Positions 1 through 9,565 of a stretch of 64,000 nt of DNA are shown piece by piece. Location of the stretch: NCBI RefSeq assembly GCF_000389965.1, contig NC_021191.1, forward strand, positions 5,643,501 to 5,707,500. The letters run 5' to 3'. The notes beneath the pieces were generated by a model, which ran no database searches, had not been told where the DNA came from, and worked only from the letters and a program-made list of their open reading frames with translations. Source of the DNA: Actinoplanes sp. N902-109 (lineage in GTDB: Bacteria > Actinomycetota > Actinomycetes > Mycobacteriales > Micromonosporaceae). Each line of letters starts with the position of its first letter. Position 1 is the stretch's first letter. Made by a program: the position numbers and the translations under genes.

Positions 1-67
1 AATCGGGTTTCCCGTCCGTCGATGCACAATGCCCGGACGCACCTCCGCATGTCGCGGGAGCATTTTC

Positions 68-1087
68 ATGAATCAAGAATTCGACAGGCCCGTGCGGCCG
101 ACCCTGGAAGCCGTCGCCGCGCGGGCCGGCGTCTCCCGGGCAACCGTGTCCCGGGTCGTCAACAACTCGCCGACCGTCGACGCCACGCTGCGCGACGCCG
201 TGCTGCAGGCGGTCGCCGAGCTCGGCTACGTGCCCAACCAGGCCGCGCGCAGCCTGGTCACCGCGCGCACCGACACGTACACCCTGGTGCTGACCGAGTC
301 GGCGGGCCGGTTCTTCTCCGACGACTCCTACTTCCCGGCCCTCGTGCAGGGCGTCAGCCAGCAACTGGAGGAATCCGGCAAGGAGCTCGTCCTGCAGATG
401 GTGACCTCCGAGCGCAGCCCGGGCCGGATCCGCGAGCGGGCCGCCGGCCGGCGCGCCGACGGTGTCATGGTCGCCTCGGTGCTGGGCGCCGACCCGCTCA
501 CCCGGACGCTGGCCCGGCTCGGCGTGCCGATCGTCGTCAACGGGCGCCCCCGCGGACCGCTGTCGGTGCCCTATGTCGACGTCGCCAACACCGACGGCGC
601 CCGGCTCGCCGTGCGCCACCTGGTGCGGCAGGGCCGGCGCCGGATCGCCACGATCGCCGGGTCGCAGAGCATCGCCGGGGGCATCGACCGGCTGGCCGGC
701 TACGGCTACGAGATGAAGGACGCCGGCCTGCCCCCGCTGGCCGCCATCGGCGACTTCACCGGCGAGTCCGGCGAGTCGGCCATGCGCCACCTGCTCGACG
801 CCGACCCCGGCGTCGACGCGGTCTTCGCCGCCTCCGACCTGATGGCCCTGGGCGCGCTGCGCACCCTGCGCCGCGCCGGCCGCCGGGTGCCCGACGACGT
901 GGCCCTGATCGGCTTCGACGACACCGCCGCGGCCCGGCACGCCCAGCCCCCGCTGACCACGGTCCACCAACCCATCGTCGACATCGGCCGCACCATGGCC
1001 CGCCAGATCATCCGCCAGGCCGCCGGCGAGCGGATCGAACCCTCCGTCGTCCTCCCCGCCGCCCTGATGATCCGCGAGTCGGCCTGA
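68..1087 (+). CDS. LacI-family transcriptional regulator
   Basis: A 339-residue LacI/GalR repressor. Residues about 10-31 form the N-terminal helix-turn-helix (TLEAVAARAGVSRATVSRVV), followed by the hinge and a periplasmic-binding-protein-like effector domain that ends with the family's usual C-terminal stretch (ALIGFDDT, then LTTVHQP). I chose the ATG at 68 because GGGAG at 56-60 lies 7 nt upstream and because it leaves the normal short arm before the HTH; an in-frame ATG at 29 would add 13 residues lacking family character. The effector is unknown: no sugar gene follows, so the regulated target cannot be told from this window. Upstream context is cut off by the window edge. Confidence 0.9.
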   Translation: MNQEFDRPVRPTLEAVAARAGVSRATVSRVVNNSPTVDATLRDAVLQAVAELGYVPNQAARSLVTARTDTYTLVLTESAGRFFSDDSYFPALVQGVSQQLEESGKELVLQMVTSERSPGRIRERAAGRRADGVMVASVLGADPLTRTLARLGVPIVVNGRPRGPLSVPYVDVANTDGARLAVRHLVRQGRRRIATIAGSQSIAGGIDRLAGYGYEMKDAGLPPLAAIGDFTGESGESAMRHLLDADPGVDAVFAASDLMALGALRTLRRAGRRVPDDVALIGFDDTAAARHAQPPLTTVHQPIVDIGRTMARQIIRQAAGERIEPSVVLPAALMIRESA

Positions 1088-1125
1088 CGAACCGCCGCCC
1101 TGATCGACCCGCAGGCCGCACTACC

Positions 1126-1416
1126 TCACGCGGCGGCCTGCTCGAAACGGCGCAGCTCGCGGGCGTCCTTGGCACAGCGCGCCAGGGCGTGCACCGTCTC
1201 CGGTCCGGCCACGCCGTCGGCATCCAGCCCGGCATGCTCCTGGAAGACCCGGACGACCGCGGTCAGCTCGGCCTCGCCCGGCCCGATGCGGGCGCCCAGA
1301 TCCTCGAACAACCCGCGCAGGGCGGCCGGATCGGCGGCCGGTGCGGGCTCGTCACTCCAGCCGATCAGACCACCGACGGCCGTACCCACCACGGTGACCA
1401 AAGCCCGTGCCGACAT
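1126..1416 (-). CDS. Small protein with peptidoglycan-binding-like C-terminus
   Basis: A 96-residue protein starting MSARALVTVVGTAVGG, a hydrophobic N-terminus that could be a signal or anchor. The C-terminal third (VFQEHAGLDADGVAGPETVHAL) matches the core of PG_binding_1 domains, where an FQ..GL..DGV.G..T pattern is typical. The start is the second of two adjacent ATG codons, 5 nt from GGGAGG. The domain is shorter than usual (about 40 residues), so binding to cell wall is an inference. It converges with the LacI gene and is not obviously in an operon. Confidence 0.55.
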   Translation of the reverse strand: MSARALVTVVGTAVGGLIGWSDEPAPAADPAALRGLFEDLGARIGPGEAELTAVVRVFQEHAGLDADGVAGPETVHALARCAKDARELRRFEQAAA

Positions 1417-1540
1417 CATGACCTCCCGGGTCGCTGGACTGCTGCTTCCAGCATCCGGCCGGGACCTGTGCCTCACCTCTGCCGGCGAGCTGCTCCTGCT
1501 GTGAATCCGCTACGACTTTCGGCGGAGCCGGGCGTTCCCG

Positions 1541-2470
1541 TCAGTCGGCCACCGGATGGTCCGCCATCGAGCCGGCCGGTGCGGGGGCTGACCAGCTGGC
1601 GAGCAGCCGCAGCCGGTCCTCGTCGGCCGACCGGGGCCGGGCCGTGCAGACGGTCAGCATCTGGGTCTCCTGCACCGAGATGGGCACGTGCACCGAGTGG
1701 TAGGCCAGGGTGAGCGGACCGGCGAAGGGATGGCGGAAGACCTTGGTGCCACGGTTGTGGATGACGATGTTGTGTGCCTGCCAGCGGGTGCGGAAGTCGG
1801 CGCTGACGTCGCACAGCTCGGTCACGAGCCGGTGCAGGGACTGGTCGCAGTGGGCGCGGCCGGCCTCGGTGCGCAGCAGCCCGACCAGGACGTCGGCTGT
1901 CACGTCCCAGTTGGCGTAGAAGTCGCGGGAGCCCGGCGCGAGGAAGTGGTAGCGGGCCAGGTTGGGCCGGGCCGCGCCGGTGCCCGGATCGGCGCTCTCC
2001 GGGCTCTCGAACATGGGCGCGTACAGTGCCCGGCCGAGCGGGTTGATCGCGAGCACATCCAGGCGCTTGTTGCTCACCATCGCGCTGGAGAGGGTCATGC
2101 TGTCGAGCAGCCACTGCACCGTCTCCGGCAGCTCGACCTCGGTGGCGGCCACGGTGCGGCAGTCCCGGGCCGCGCTGTCCGGGGTTTCCGCCCGGGCCGT
2201 GCGGGCCAGGTCGAACAGGTAGATCCGCTCCTCGTCGTCCAGCCGCAGCGCCCTGGCGACGGCATCGAGCACGTCGTACGAGACGTCGCGGATGTGCCCC
2301 TTCTCCAGCCGGGTGTACCACTCCGTGCTGACCCCGGCGAGCACGGCGACCTCCTCGCGGCGCAGGCCGGGCACCCGCCGCCGGGCGGTGCCGGGCAGCC
2401 CGGCCTGGGCCGGGGTGACCCGGCCGCGCCGGCTGATCAGGAATTCGCGGACGGCGGTGCGGTTGTCCAT
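1541..2470 (-). CDS. XRE-family regulator with MmyB-like ligand domain
   Basis: A 309-residue transcription factor. Residues about 30-65 carry a Cro/CI helix-turn-helix (REEVAVLAGVSTEWYTRLEKG), followed by a C-terminal domain of about 190 residues resembling the MmyB-like ligand-binding domain common in actinobacterial XRE proteins (conserved WLLDSM, NPLGRALY, YHFLAPGSRDFYANW, FRTRW, HPFAGPLTLAYHS). It is divergently transcribed from the zinc alcohol dehydrogenase at 2605 with 134 bp between them. In this family such a pairing usually means the regulator controls the neighbouring oxidoreductase; that is inference here. Confidence 0.9.
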   Translation of the reverse strand: MDNRTAVREFLISRRGRVTPAQAGLPGTARRRVPGLRREEVAVLAGVSTEWYTRLEKGHIRDVSYDVLDAVARALRLDDEERIYLFDLARTARAETPDSAARDCRTVAATEVELPETVQWLLDSMTLSSAMVSNKRLDVLAINPLGRALYAPMFESPESADPGTGAARPNLARYHFLAPGSRDFYANWDVTADVLVGLLRTEAGRAHCDQSLHRLVTELCDVSADFRTRWQAHNIVIHNRGTKVFRHPFAGPLTLAYHSVHVPISVQETQMLTVCTARPRSADEDRLRLLASWSAPAPAGSMADHPVAD

Positions 2471-2604
2471 GCCGCCACGCTACGTCGGCGACCGGCCGGC
2501 GAGGGAGGTGGCATCTCTCCCCCCGATGAGCCGAGCCTGGAGCGGCCCCGGCCGGCGGGCTTGCCTGGAGGCACAAGATCCCCCGGTTCGAGGAGAGAGA
2601 CACC

Positions 2605-3642
2605 ATGCGCGCAACCCTGCTGTACGGCGCCGGCGACGTACGGGTCGAGGAGGTGCCCGACGCACGGATCGGGCACCCCGGCGACGCCGTGGTCCGGATC
2701 GTCGCGGCCTGTGTCTGCGGTTCCGACCTGTGGCCGTTCGCCACGCAACCCGCCGGCGGTGCACCGGCACGGATGGGCCACGAGTTCGTCGGCGTGGTCG
2801 AGGACACCGGCGCGGAGGTGACCGGGGTGCGCAAGGGCGACCTGGTCGTGGCGCCCTGGATGTTCAGCGACGGCACCTGCGAGTACTGCCGCGAGGGGCT
2901 GACCACCTCCTGCATCCACGGCGGGATGTGGGGATACGGCGAGGCGCAGGGCGCCCAGGCCGAGGCGATCCGGGTCCCGTACGCCGACGGCACCCTCGTC
3001 AAGCTGCCCGTCGCGGCCGGCTCCGCGCTGGTCCCGGCCCTGCTGACCCTTTCCGACGTGTACGGCACCGGCCACCACGCCGTCGTCCGCGGTGGGGTCG
3101 GCGCCGGGTCGAACGTCACGGTGATCGGTGACGGCGCGGTCGGGTTGCTGGCCGTGCTGGCCGCGAAGCGGCTGGGGGCGGAGCGGATCGTGCTGATGGG
3201 CCGGCACAAGTCCCGTACCGACCTGGGCCGGGAGTTCGGCGCCACCGACGTGGTGGCGGCCCGCGGGGACGAGGGGATCGCGGCGGTGCGGGAGCTCACC
3301 GCCGGGCACGGCACCCCGGTCGTCATCGAGGCGGTCGGCACCCGCGCGGCCTACGACCAGGCCGTCGGCGTGGTCCGCGACGGCGGCACGATCAGCCGGG
3401 TCGGCGTGCCGCAGTACGAGGAGGCCCCGGTCGGGCTGGGCAGCCTGTTCCTCCGCAACGTACGGCTGACCGGTGGCGCCGCGCCCACCCGCGCGTACAT
3501 CGCCGAACTGCTGCCCGACATCCTGGCCGGGACGGTGGATCCGGGGAAGGTCTTCGACGTCCGCACGGATCTGGCCGGGGTGCCCGCCGGGTACCGGCAG
3601 ATGGCGGACCGGGAGAGCCTCAAGGTGCTGGTGCAGCCCTGA
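2605..3642 (+). CDS. Zinc-dependent alcohol dehydrogenase (MDR family)
   Basis: A 345-residue medium-chain dehydrogenase. Catalytic zinc ligands appear as Cys38 (VCGSD) and His59-Glu60 (MGHEFVG). The Rossmann fold has a GDGAVG nucleotide loop near residue 175. The structural-zinc lobe reads DGTCEYCREGLTTSC, so three of the usual four cysteines are present and the first position is Asp; either the lobe binds zinc with D/C3 or the site is weak. A GAGGAGAG ribosome binding site precedes the ATG. It probably reduces or oxidises a small alcohol/aldehyde with NAD(P); the substrate cannot be told. Divergent XRE regulator at 2470 is its likely controller. Confidence 0.9.
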   Translation: MRATLLYGAGDVRVEEVPDARIGHPGDAVVRIVAACVCGSDLWPFATQPAGGAPARMGHEFVGVVEDTGAEVTGVRKGDLVVAPWMFSDGTCEYCREGLTTSCIHGGMWGYGEAQGAQAEAIRVPYADGTLVKLPVAAGSALVPALLTLSDVYGTGHHAVVRGGVGAGSNVTVIGDGAVGLLAVLAAKRLGAERIVLMGRHKSRTDLGREFGATDVVAARGDEGIAAVRELTAGHGTPVVIEAVGTRAAYDQAVGVVRDGGTISRVGVPQYEEAPVGLGSLFLRNVRLTGGAAPTRAYIAELLPDILAGTVDPGKVFDVRTDLAGVPAGYRQMADRESLKVLVQP

Positions 3643-3657
3643 CCCGCCGGGCCGCGG

Positions 3658-6354
3658 TCAGGCGGCGTCGGCGGCGATGCCGGCCAGCTCGGCGCGGCTC
3701 TTGATGTTGGTCTTGCGGTAGATGTTGCTCAGGTGGTACTCGATCGTCTTCTGGCTCAGGAACAGCGACGCCGCCGCCTCGTGGTTGGTGGCGCCGCGGC
3801 CGACCACGAGTGCCACCTGCAGCTCCTGCGGGGTCAGGCCGGGCAGGGCGGTCGCCGGGCCGGTGACGACGGTCCCGGTGGCGCGCAGCTCGGTGCGGGC
3901 CCTGCCCGCCCACGGCTCGGCGCCCAGCCGGTCGAAGGTCTCCAGGGCGGCCTGCAGATGCTGCCGGGCCTCGGCCCGCTGCCGCTGCCGGCGCAGCCGT
4001 TCACCGTACGCGAGCTGGGTGCGGGCCCGTTCGAACGGCATCAGCTCGGCGGCGAGCGCCTCCTCGAAGCGCGGCCGGAACTCCTCCGGGCCGGCGAGCA
4101 GGGCGCGGCAGCGGGCGGCGGCGCCGAGCGTCCAGGGCCCGGTGCCGGTGGCCGCCGGTGACTGCAGCAGGGCACCGGCATCCTCCGTGCGGCCGGCCCG
4201 GGTGTAGGCCTCGACCAGGTCGAACACCCACGGCAGCACGGCGGGCTCGCGGATGAGCGCGACCACCGGCAGCTTGCGCACCGCCTCGAGCCGGGTGATC
4301 GCCTCGGCCGGGTCGCCCTCGCTGAGCGCCAGCAGGCCCAGCTGGTGGCCGGTGTAGGCGAACATCAGGTGGATGCCGAGGCGCTGGGACACCTCGTCGG
4401 TGCGCGCGGCGTGCTCGCGGCAGTCCCGGGGGCGCCCCTGCACCGCGTCGAGCCGGCCGGCGAAGAACCGGCCGTAGAGGGTGGCGGCGCGGGTCTCGCC
4501 GGCCAGGCGCAGCGAGTCGGCGGCGTCGGCGCGGGCGTCGTGCCAGCGGCCGGTCCGGAAGTACAGCTCCGACTCGATGCCCAGCGCCTGCGGCAGCAAC
4601 CCGAGCGCGCCGGTCGAGCGGGCCGCGGCCACCACCCGGTGCACCAGCTGCCCGGCCCGTTCGTAGTCCTCCAGCCAGGTCCAGGTCAGCGCGGCGTGAC
4701 AGAGCTCCTGGGCGCGGGCCACCGGGTCGGCGCCCAGCAGCTCCCGGTGACAGTCGGCGAGCAGGTTCATCGCCTGACCGCGCTGCCCGGCCAGGGTGCG
4801 GCCGGCGGCGTACGCGACCGTGGCGGCCAGCCGGGCCGCCCCGCCGGTGTGCACGCCCAGCTCGTGCCCGCGGCGCGCGTTCGCCTGGAGCTCGTCGAGC
4901 CGGCCGACCATGAACGACGGGACGCACGAGTCGGCGTACATCAGCGCGGCCCGGGCCGGGTCGGCCTGCTCGACCGCCCGCGCGTCGGCGATCAGCGTGG
5001 TCAGCACCTCGTCCGGGCGGCCCCGCCACATCCGGACGTACGCGGTCATCTGCTGGATCAGCGCCCGCCGGCCGGGGTCGGTGGTCAGCGGCAGCGCCTC
5101 CTCCAGCAGTGGGCGGGCCTGGTCGATGCGACCGGCGAGCTGCCAGTTGCGGGCCGCACGCAGCAGCCGGCGGGGCCGGTCCGGACCCCGGCTCAGCCGG
5201 GCGGCATGGCCGAACGCCCGCGCCGCGGCCACGTAACCGGCCCGCTGGTTGGCGCGTTCGGCGGCCTGTTCCAGCTCGTCGGCGACCGCGAAGTCGGGTT
5301 CCAGGGTGGCCGCGGCCAGGTGCCAGGCCCGGGCGTCGGCGGCCGCGTCCCCCGGCACCTCGCCGAGCACCTCGGCCAGCGCGGAGTGCGCCCGGCACCG
5401 CTCGTCCATGGTGGCACCGTGGTAGACCACCGAGCGCAGCAGCGGGTGCCGGAAGTCGACCCGCCGCTCGTCGATGTCGACCAGCCCGGCCTGCTCGGCC
5501 GGGGCGAAGTCCTTGAGCTGCAGACCCTCGGTGCGCGCGGCGGCCAGCAGGGTGCCGATGTCGCCGCCGGCCGCGGCGGCGGCCAGCACCAGCGCCGTGC
5601 GGGTGGCCGCCGGCAGCGGGGCCAGCCGGGCCGCGAGGGCGCGCTCGATCCGCGAGCCGGTCGGCATCAGCGGGGCGCCGGCCGGGTCGTCGTGCTTGCC
5701 CCACGCCCGGCTCAGCTCGATGACCCCGAGCGGGTTGCCCGCGGTGGCCGCGTGCAGCCGCTCGGCGATCCCGTTGGACGCGGCGGCCAGCGTGGCCACC
5801 TCGGGCACGCTCAGCCCGCCCAGCGCCAGGTGCGGCGCGTGCAGCTCGGCGGCGTCGGCGGGATCGCGGGTGGCCAGCAGCAACGCGATGCCGTCGGCCT
5901 CCAGCCGGCGACCGGCGAAGAAGATGGTCTCGCGCGACGAGGCGTCCAGCCACTGCAGGTCGTCGACCACGACCAGCAGCGGCAGCTCCTCGGCTGCGCC
6001 GGCCAGCAGCCCCACGGTGGCCGCGCAGATCGAGAACCGGTCACCGGCCACCGGCGGCCCGAGCGCCAGCGCGCTGCGCAGGGCGGTGGCCTGCGGGCCG
6101 GGCAGGCCGTCCAGCCCGGCCAGCACCGGGCGCACCAGGTCGGCCAGCCCGGCGAACGGGATCTCGGACTCGGCCTCGTACCCGCGGGCCTTGAGCACCC
6201 GCATGCCGGTGGCCTGCTCGATGGCGTACTTGACCAGGGTGGTCTTGCCGATCCCGGGCTCGCCGGTCAGGATCAGCGCGTCGCTGCGCCCGGCCCGGGC
6301 CCCGCGCAGCAGGGCGTCGATCGATGCGCGTTCGGCTGTCCGTCCGAGCATCAT
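3658..6354 (-). CDS. LAL-type LuxR regulator (AAA ATPase plus HTH)
   Basis: An 898-residue large ATP-binding LuxR regulator. Walker A is GEPGIGKT at residues 31-38, Walker B is LLVVVDDLQWLD near residue 130, a long helical TPR-like middle region follows, and the C-terminal 60 residues form a LuxR/GerE helix-turn-helix (LTPQELQVALVVGRGATNHEAAASLFLSQKTIEYHLSN broken here only for description). Proteins of this family use ATP binding to switch promoter activation, often for secondary metabolism or sugar use. It ends 15 nt from the convergent dehydrogenase stop. No biosynthetic cluster adjoins it, so its targets are unknown. Confidence 0.93.
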   Translation of the reverse strand: MMLGRTAERASIDALLRGARAGRSDALILTGEPGIGKTTLVKYAIEQATGMRVLKARGYEAESEIPFAGLADLVRPVLAGLDGLPGPQATALRSALALGPPVAGDRFSICAATVGLLAGAAEELPLLVVVDDLQWLDASSRETIFFAGRRLEADGIALLLATRDPADAAELHAPHLALGGLSVPEVATLAAASNGIAERLHAATAGNPLGVIELSRAWGKHDDPAGAPLMPTGSRIERALAARLAPLPAATRTALVLAAAAAGGDIGTLLAAARTEGLQLKDFAPAEQAGLVDIDERRVDFRHPLLRSVVYHGATMDERCRAHSALAEVLGEVPGDAAADARAWHLAAATLEPDFAVADELEQAAERANQRAGYVAAARAFGHAARLSRGPDRPRRLLRAARNWQLAGRIDQARPLLEEALPLTTDPGRRALIQQMTAYVRMWRGRPDEVLTTLIADARAVEQADPARAALMYADSCVPSFMVGRLDELQANARRGHELGVHTGGAARLAATVAYAAGRTLAGQRGQAMNLLADCHRELLGADPVARAQELCHAALTWTWLEDYERAGQLVHRVVAAARSTGALGLLPQALGIESELYFRTGRWHDARADAADSLRLAGETRAATLYGRFFAGRLDAVQGRPRDCREHAARTDEVSQRLGIHLMFAYTGHQLGLLALSEGDPAEAITRLEAVRKLPVVALIREPAVLPWVFDLVEAYTRAGRTEDAGALLQSPAATGTGPWTLGAAARCRALLAGPEEFRPRFEEALAAELMPFERARTQLAYGERLRRQRQRAEARQHLQAALETFDRLGAEPWAGRARTELRATGTVVTGPATALPGLTPQELQVALVVGRGATNHEAAASLFLSQKTIEYHLSNIYRKTNIKSRAELAGIAADAA

Positions 6355-6409
6355 CGACCGAGTCTAAGCCCATCGCACGGCCAGGCACGCCGGCGTTCCT
6401 GCCCCGGAA

Positions 6410-6438
6410 TTGACACCCGGTTGAGGTCAGCTTGAGAT
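6410..6438 (+). promoter_or_regulatory. Candidate sigma-70-type promoter
   Basis: A consensus -35 TTGACA at 6410-6415 is followed after exactly 17 nt by TGAGAT at 6433-6438. It points toward the small gene at 6513 and lies upstream of the divergent LAL gene start. Assigned by eye only. Confidence 0.45.
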
Positions 6439-6512
6439 CCGCGGCCGACGGTAAGGGGGCAACGATCGCAGACCGGCCCAGCGGGGCGCGGTCGACACCC
6501 CTGGAGGCTCCC

Positions 6513-6800
6513 GTGCCGCACACCGCCGCCGCCGTCTACGGCATGTCCCGCCCCACGATCGCCGGCACCCGCAGCGCCCTGACCGCCCGGTCCGCCGCCG
6601 TCGCCGCGTCGCAGTGGGACCAGGTGCTGGCCGCAGCCGGGCTGACCGGCACCGAGACCGACACCCGGTCGCTGGAGCAGCTGTTCACGGCCATGACCGC
6701 AGCCGGTGGCGTGGTGGCGCAGTGCGGGCAGGCGCAGCACATCCGGCTGGAGTGCCACACCCGGCTGACCGCCGTGCAGGAGCTGCTGCAGGCGGCCTGA
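6513..6800 (+). CDS. Hypothetical small protein
   Basis: A 95-residue protein that I do not recognise. It is Ala-rich and predicted helical, with no signal peptide or membrane segment; two cysteines (AQCGQ, LECHT) lie in the C-terminal half. I chose the GTG at 6513 because GGAGG lies 6 nt upstream; an in-frame ATG at 6432 lacks one and would overlap the candidate promoter. It converges on the chemotaxis receptor gene with a 5-nt gap. Role unknown. Confidence 0.6.
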   Translation: MPHTAAAVYGMSRPTIAGTRSALTARSAAVAASQWDQVLAAAGLTGTETDTRSLEQLFTAMTAAGGVVAQCGQAQHIRLECHTRLTAVQELLQAA

Positions 6801-6805
6801 GCGGC

Positions 6806-8431
6806 TCAGTGCCGGAAGCCGCGCACCAGCTCGGAGAGGTCCTCGGCCAGCCGGGTCAGGTCCGCGGCCGCCTGCTGGGTGGCCTTGGCCCCCTCGGAGG
6901 TCGCGCCGGCCACCTCGGCCACCCCGGACACGGTCCGGGCGACGTCGCTGCTGCTGGTGGCGGCCTCGGCCACCGACCGGCTCATCTCGCCGGTGGTGGC
7001 GGTCTGCTCCTCCACCGCCGAGGCGATGGTCGTGGTGTAGTCCCCGATACGCTCGATGACCTGGGTGATCTCGCCGATGGCCTGGGCCGCCGAATCGCTG
7101 GAGCCCTGGATCGCGCCGATCCGGGCGGTGATCTGCTCGGTGGCCTGCGCGGTCTGCTGGGCCAGCTCCTTGACCTCACCGGCCACCACGGCGAAGCCCT
7201 TGCCGAGCTCACCGGCGCGGGCCGCCTCGATGGTGGCGTTCAGGGCGAGCAGGTTGGTCTGCTCGGCGATGCTGGTGATCAGCTTGACCACGTCGCCGAT
7301 CTCCGCGCTGGCCGAGCCCAGCTCGGCGACCTGGCCGTTGGTGCGCTCGGCCACGGCCATGCCGGACCCGGCCACCTCGGCCGCCTGCGCGGCGTTGGTG
7401 GCGATCTCGGTGATCGAGGCGTTCATCTGCTCCGCGCCGGCCGCGATGGCCTGCACCCCGGCGTTGACCTCCTCGGTGGCCGAGGTGGCCGAGGTGGCCT
7501 TCTCCGCCACGTCGGCCGCGCCCGCCTGCAACTGGGCGCTCACCGCCGACAACTCCTCGGCGGCGCTGGCCAGCGTGGTCGCCGACCCGCCGATGGTGCC
7601 GACCGTGGTGCGCAGCTGCACCATGGCGGCGTCCAGCGACCGGCCCATCTGCCCGACCTCGTCGTGTGCGGTGAGGCCGCTGCTGCGGGTCAGGTCACCG
7701 GCGGCGAGCCCGTCGCAGACATCCTTCACCCGGCGCAGCGACCCGATGATGGAGCGCGCCACGGCGAAGCCCAGGCCCAGCGCGAGCAGCGAGCCGAGCA
7801 CCAGCAGGACGATCGAGAGCAGCCGGCTGGAGTGGTAACTGTTGCGGGCGGAGGCGGCCGAGGCAGCCGCATCCGCGCGCTCGTCCTGCTGCAGCTTGGC
7901 GACGTTGTTGTTGACCGTCGTCAGCAGCGGGGTGACCAGCGTGTCGCGGTTGTTCTGCCAGGTGGCCATGTCGTTCTTGCGCCCCGCCGGGATCTGCTTG
8001 TCCAGCGCGATCTGCCGGTACTGGCGCCAGCCGTCCTGCACCGCGCTGATGACGGCCGGGTCACCGGCCGGACCGCTGTTGCGGTAGGCGGTGAGCGCGG
8101 CGTCGACCGCCGCCAGGTCCGTCTCGAAGGACTGCTCGTACTGGGTGTTGGTGGCTTCGTTCTGGGAGATCGCCTGGTTGGCCAGGTCGAGCCGGGCCTT
8201 GGCCATCGCGGCCTGGATCTGGCCGATCGCCCCGACGCTGGCGACGTTGCTGGCATAGATGCGCTGGGCGCTGTCGCTGGCCTTGCCCAGCGCCACCAGA
8301 CCGACGATGCCCACGATGATCGCGACCGCCACCGCCACGCTGACCGTCAGCAGGATCTTCAGGCTGACACCGAGATCAGCCGGGGAACGCCGGGCACGCG
8401 CCGGCTCCCCGGCATCCGTCATGGGTTGCAT
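6806..8431 (-). CDS. Methyl-accepting chemotaxis protein
   Basis: A 541-residue chemoreceptor. A first membrane helix lies at about residues 22-46, a four-helix-bundle-type (4HB_MCP-like) sensor follows, a second membrane helix sits near residue 205, then a HAMP domain and a long coiled-coil signalling domain. The receptor tip is recognisable as IAEQTNLLALNATIEAARAG, the conserved CheA/CheW-contact hairpin. The ATG at 8431 has GAGG 5 nt upstream; an earlier in-frame GTG/ATG at 8461 is less well supported. No che genes adjoin, so it must signal to a kinase encoded elsewhere. It is consistent with a motile (zoospore-forming) actinomycete. Confidence 0.95.
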   Translation of the reverse strand: MQPMTDAGEPARARRSPADLGVSLKILLTVSVAVAVAIIVGIVGLVALGKASDSAQRIYASNVASVGAIGQIQAAMAKARLDLANQAISQNEATNTQYEQSFETDLAAVDAALTAYRNSGPAGDPAVISAVQDGWRQYRQIALDKQIPAGRKNDMATWQNNRDTLVTPLLTTVNNNVAKLQQDERADAAASAASARNSYHSSRLLSIVLLVLGSLLALGLGFAVARSIIGSLRRVKDVCDGLAAGDLTRSSGLTAHDEVGQMGRSLDAAMVQLRTTVGTIGGSATTLASAAEELSAVSAQLQAGAADVAEKATSATSATEEVNAGVQAIAAGAEQMNASITEIATNAAQAAEVAGSGMAVAERTNGQVAELGSASAEIGDVVKLITSIAEQTNLLALNATIEAARAGELGKGFAVVAGEVKELAQQTAQATEQITARIGAIQGSSDSAAQAIGEITQVIERIGDYTTTIASAVEEQTATTGEMSRSVAEAATSSSDVARTVSGVAEVAGATSEGAKATQQAAADLTRLAEDLSELVRGFRH

Positions 8432-8546
8432 GGATACCTCACGCCGTTGGTGGCTGACCATCCCGCTTGATCGCCACGTTCAGCAGGAGAATACGACGGA
8501 TTCGTGAGGGAAAATTGCACTTCGGGCGAAGCGGCCCGGGCGGTCC

Positions 8547-9455
8547 TCAGCTCGGGTATGCCGCGCTGATCCCGTCCGCCGCGGCCAGCATCCGGCTCGC
8601 GACCGGCTGCAGGCCGATCGCCGTGAGGGTGAGCCCGGTCGCCACCCGGCCGGCCACGCCCCACTCCCAGATCGCCGTGGCGTCCCGGCCGGTGCGCGCG
8701 GCCAGCCACCGGGCCCGCTCCTGCGGGTCGCCGGCCGGCAACTCGTCGGGGTCCTCGCGCATCAGCACGCCGAGATCGCACTCCGGCTCGGCGAGCAGCC
8801 CGTCCGGGTCGACCAGCCGCCACCCCCGGCCGTCGGCGGTGCGCAGCGCGTTCCACTGGTGCACGTCGCCGTGGTTCAGCACGGCGCGGTCGGCCCGGTG
8901 GGCGGTCATCCTGCGCTCGGCGCAGGCCAGGGCGTGTGCCACCGTACGGGCGGAGCACGGCCGGCCGAGCTGTTCCCAGCGCGCCGGGATGACCGCCAGC
9001 AGCCGCCTGGCCCGGTCGGCGCCGGTGGGCAGGCCCGACCCGGCCGCCGGGCGCCACACCCGCTGGGCCAGGCCGGTCAGGATCGCCAGCCGCTCGGGGA
9101 AGGGCAGGCCGGCCCCGGCCATCGCCGGTCCCAGCCGTTCCAGCAGCATGGCGTCCGCCGATGCGCGCAGCAGCCGTACGCACGGGTCACCACCGGCCAG
9201 CCGCAGCGCGGTGACCTCCTCGGTCACGCGGTCACCACCCCGCGGCACCAGCAGCTTGAGCACCGCCGCCGTGCCGTCGCCCAGCGTCACCGGGGCCACG
9301 TACGCCTCGGTGGCGTCCTCGTACGCACGGCCGATGGTGAAGTCCCACTGCGCGGCCAGCCGGTCGAGCCGGTCGGGCAGCTCGTCGAGCCAGGCCCGGG
9401 CACCCACGCCGAGCGCCGTGGCCCGTACGGCGGCCGGGAGGTAAGGAGCGCTCAC
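8547..9455 (-). CDS. Aminoglycoside 6-phosphotransferase-like kinase (APH(6)/streptomycin kinase family)
   Basis: About 302 residues with the APH fold. The catalytic loop is LNHGDVHQWNAL (HGD....N pattern) and the metal-binding DPD follows in LVDPDGLLAEPE. The N-terminus (ARAWLDELP) resembles streptomycin 6-kinases, whose members phosphorylate position 6 of streptomycin or unknown hydroxyl compounds. Resistance function is not shown. The likely start is the GTG at 9455, which has no Shine-Dalgarno sequence; it could be translated from a leaderless mRNA. It is divergent from the ABC exporter at 9566. Extending to an ATG at 9536 adds residues unlike the family. Confidence 0.75.
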   Translation of the reverse strand: MSAPYLPAAVRATALGVGARAWLDELPDRLDRLAAQWDFTIGRAYEDATEAYVAPVTLGDGTAAVLKLLVPRGGDRVTEEVTALRLAGGDPCVRLLRASADAMLLERLGPAMAGAGLPFPERLAILTGLAQRVWRPAAGSGLPTGADRARRLLAVIPARWEQLGRPCSARTVAHALACAERRMTAHRADRAVLNHGDVHQWNALRTADGRGWRLVDPDGLLAEPECDLGVLMREDPDELPAGDPQERARWLAARTGRDATAIWEWGVAGRVATGLTLTAIGLQPVASRMLAAADGISAAYPS

Positions 9456-9565
9456 GGCCGCGATGGTGACACACGTGACGTATCCCGGCCACGTAATTGC
9501 GTTGAATGCGGCGAGCACCCATCGGAGGATGGGCATACCGCCTGCTCACCGACCGAGGACTGCCG

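Noticed and set aside
1473..3341. Reverse open frame of 622 codons across XRE and dehydrogenase genes
   Set aside because: It is a shadow frame of two recognised genes and has no family resemblance.
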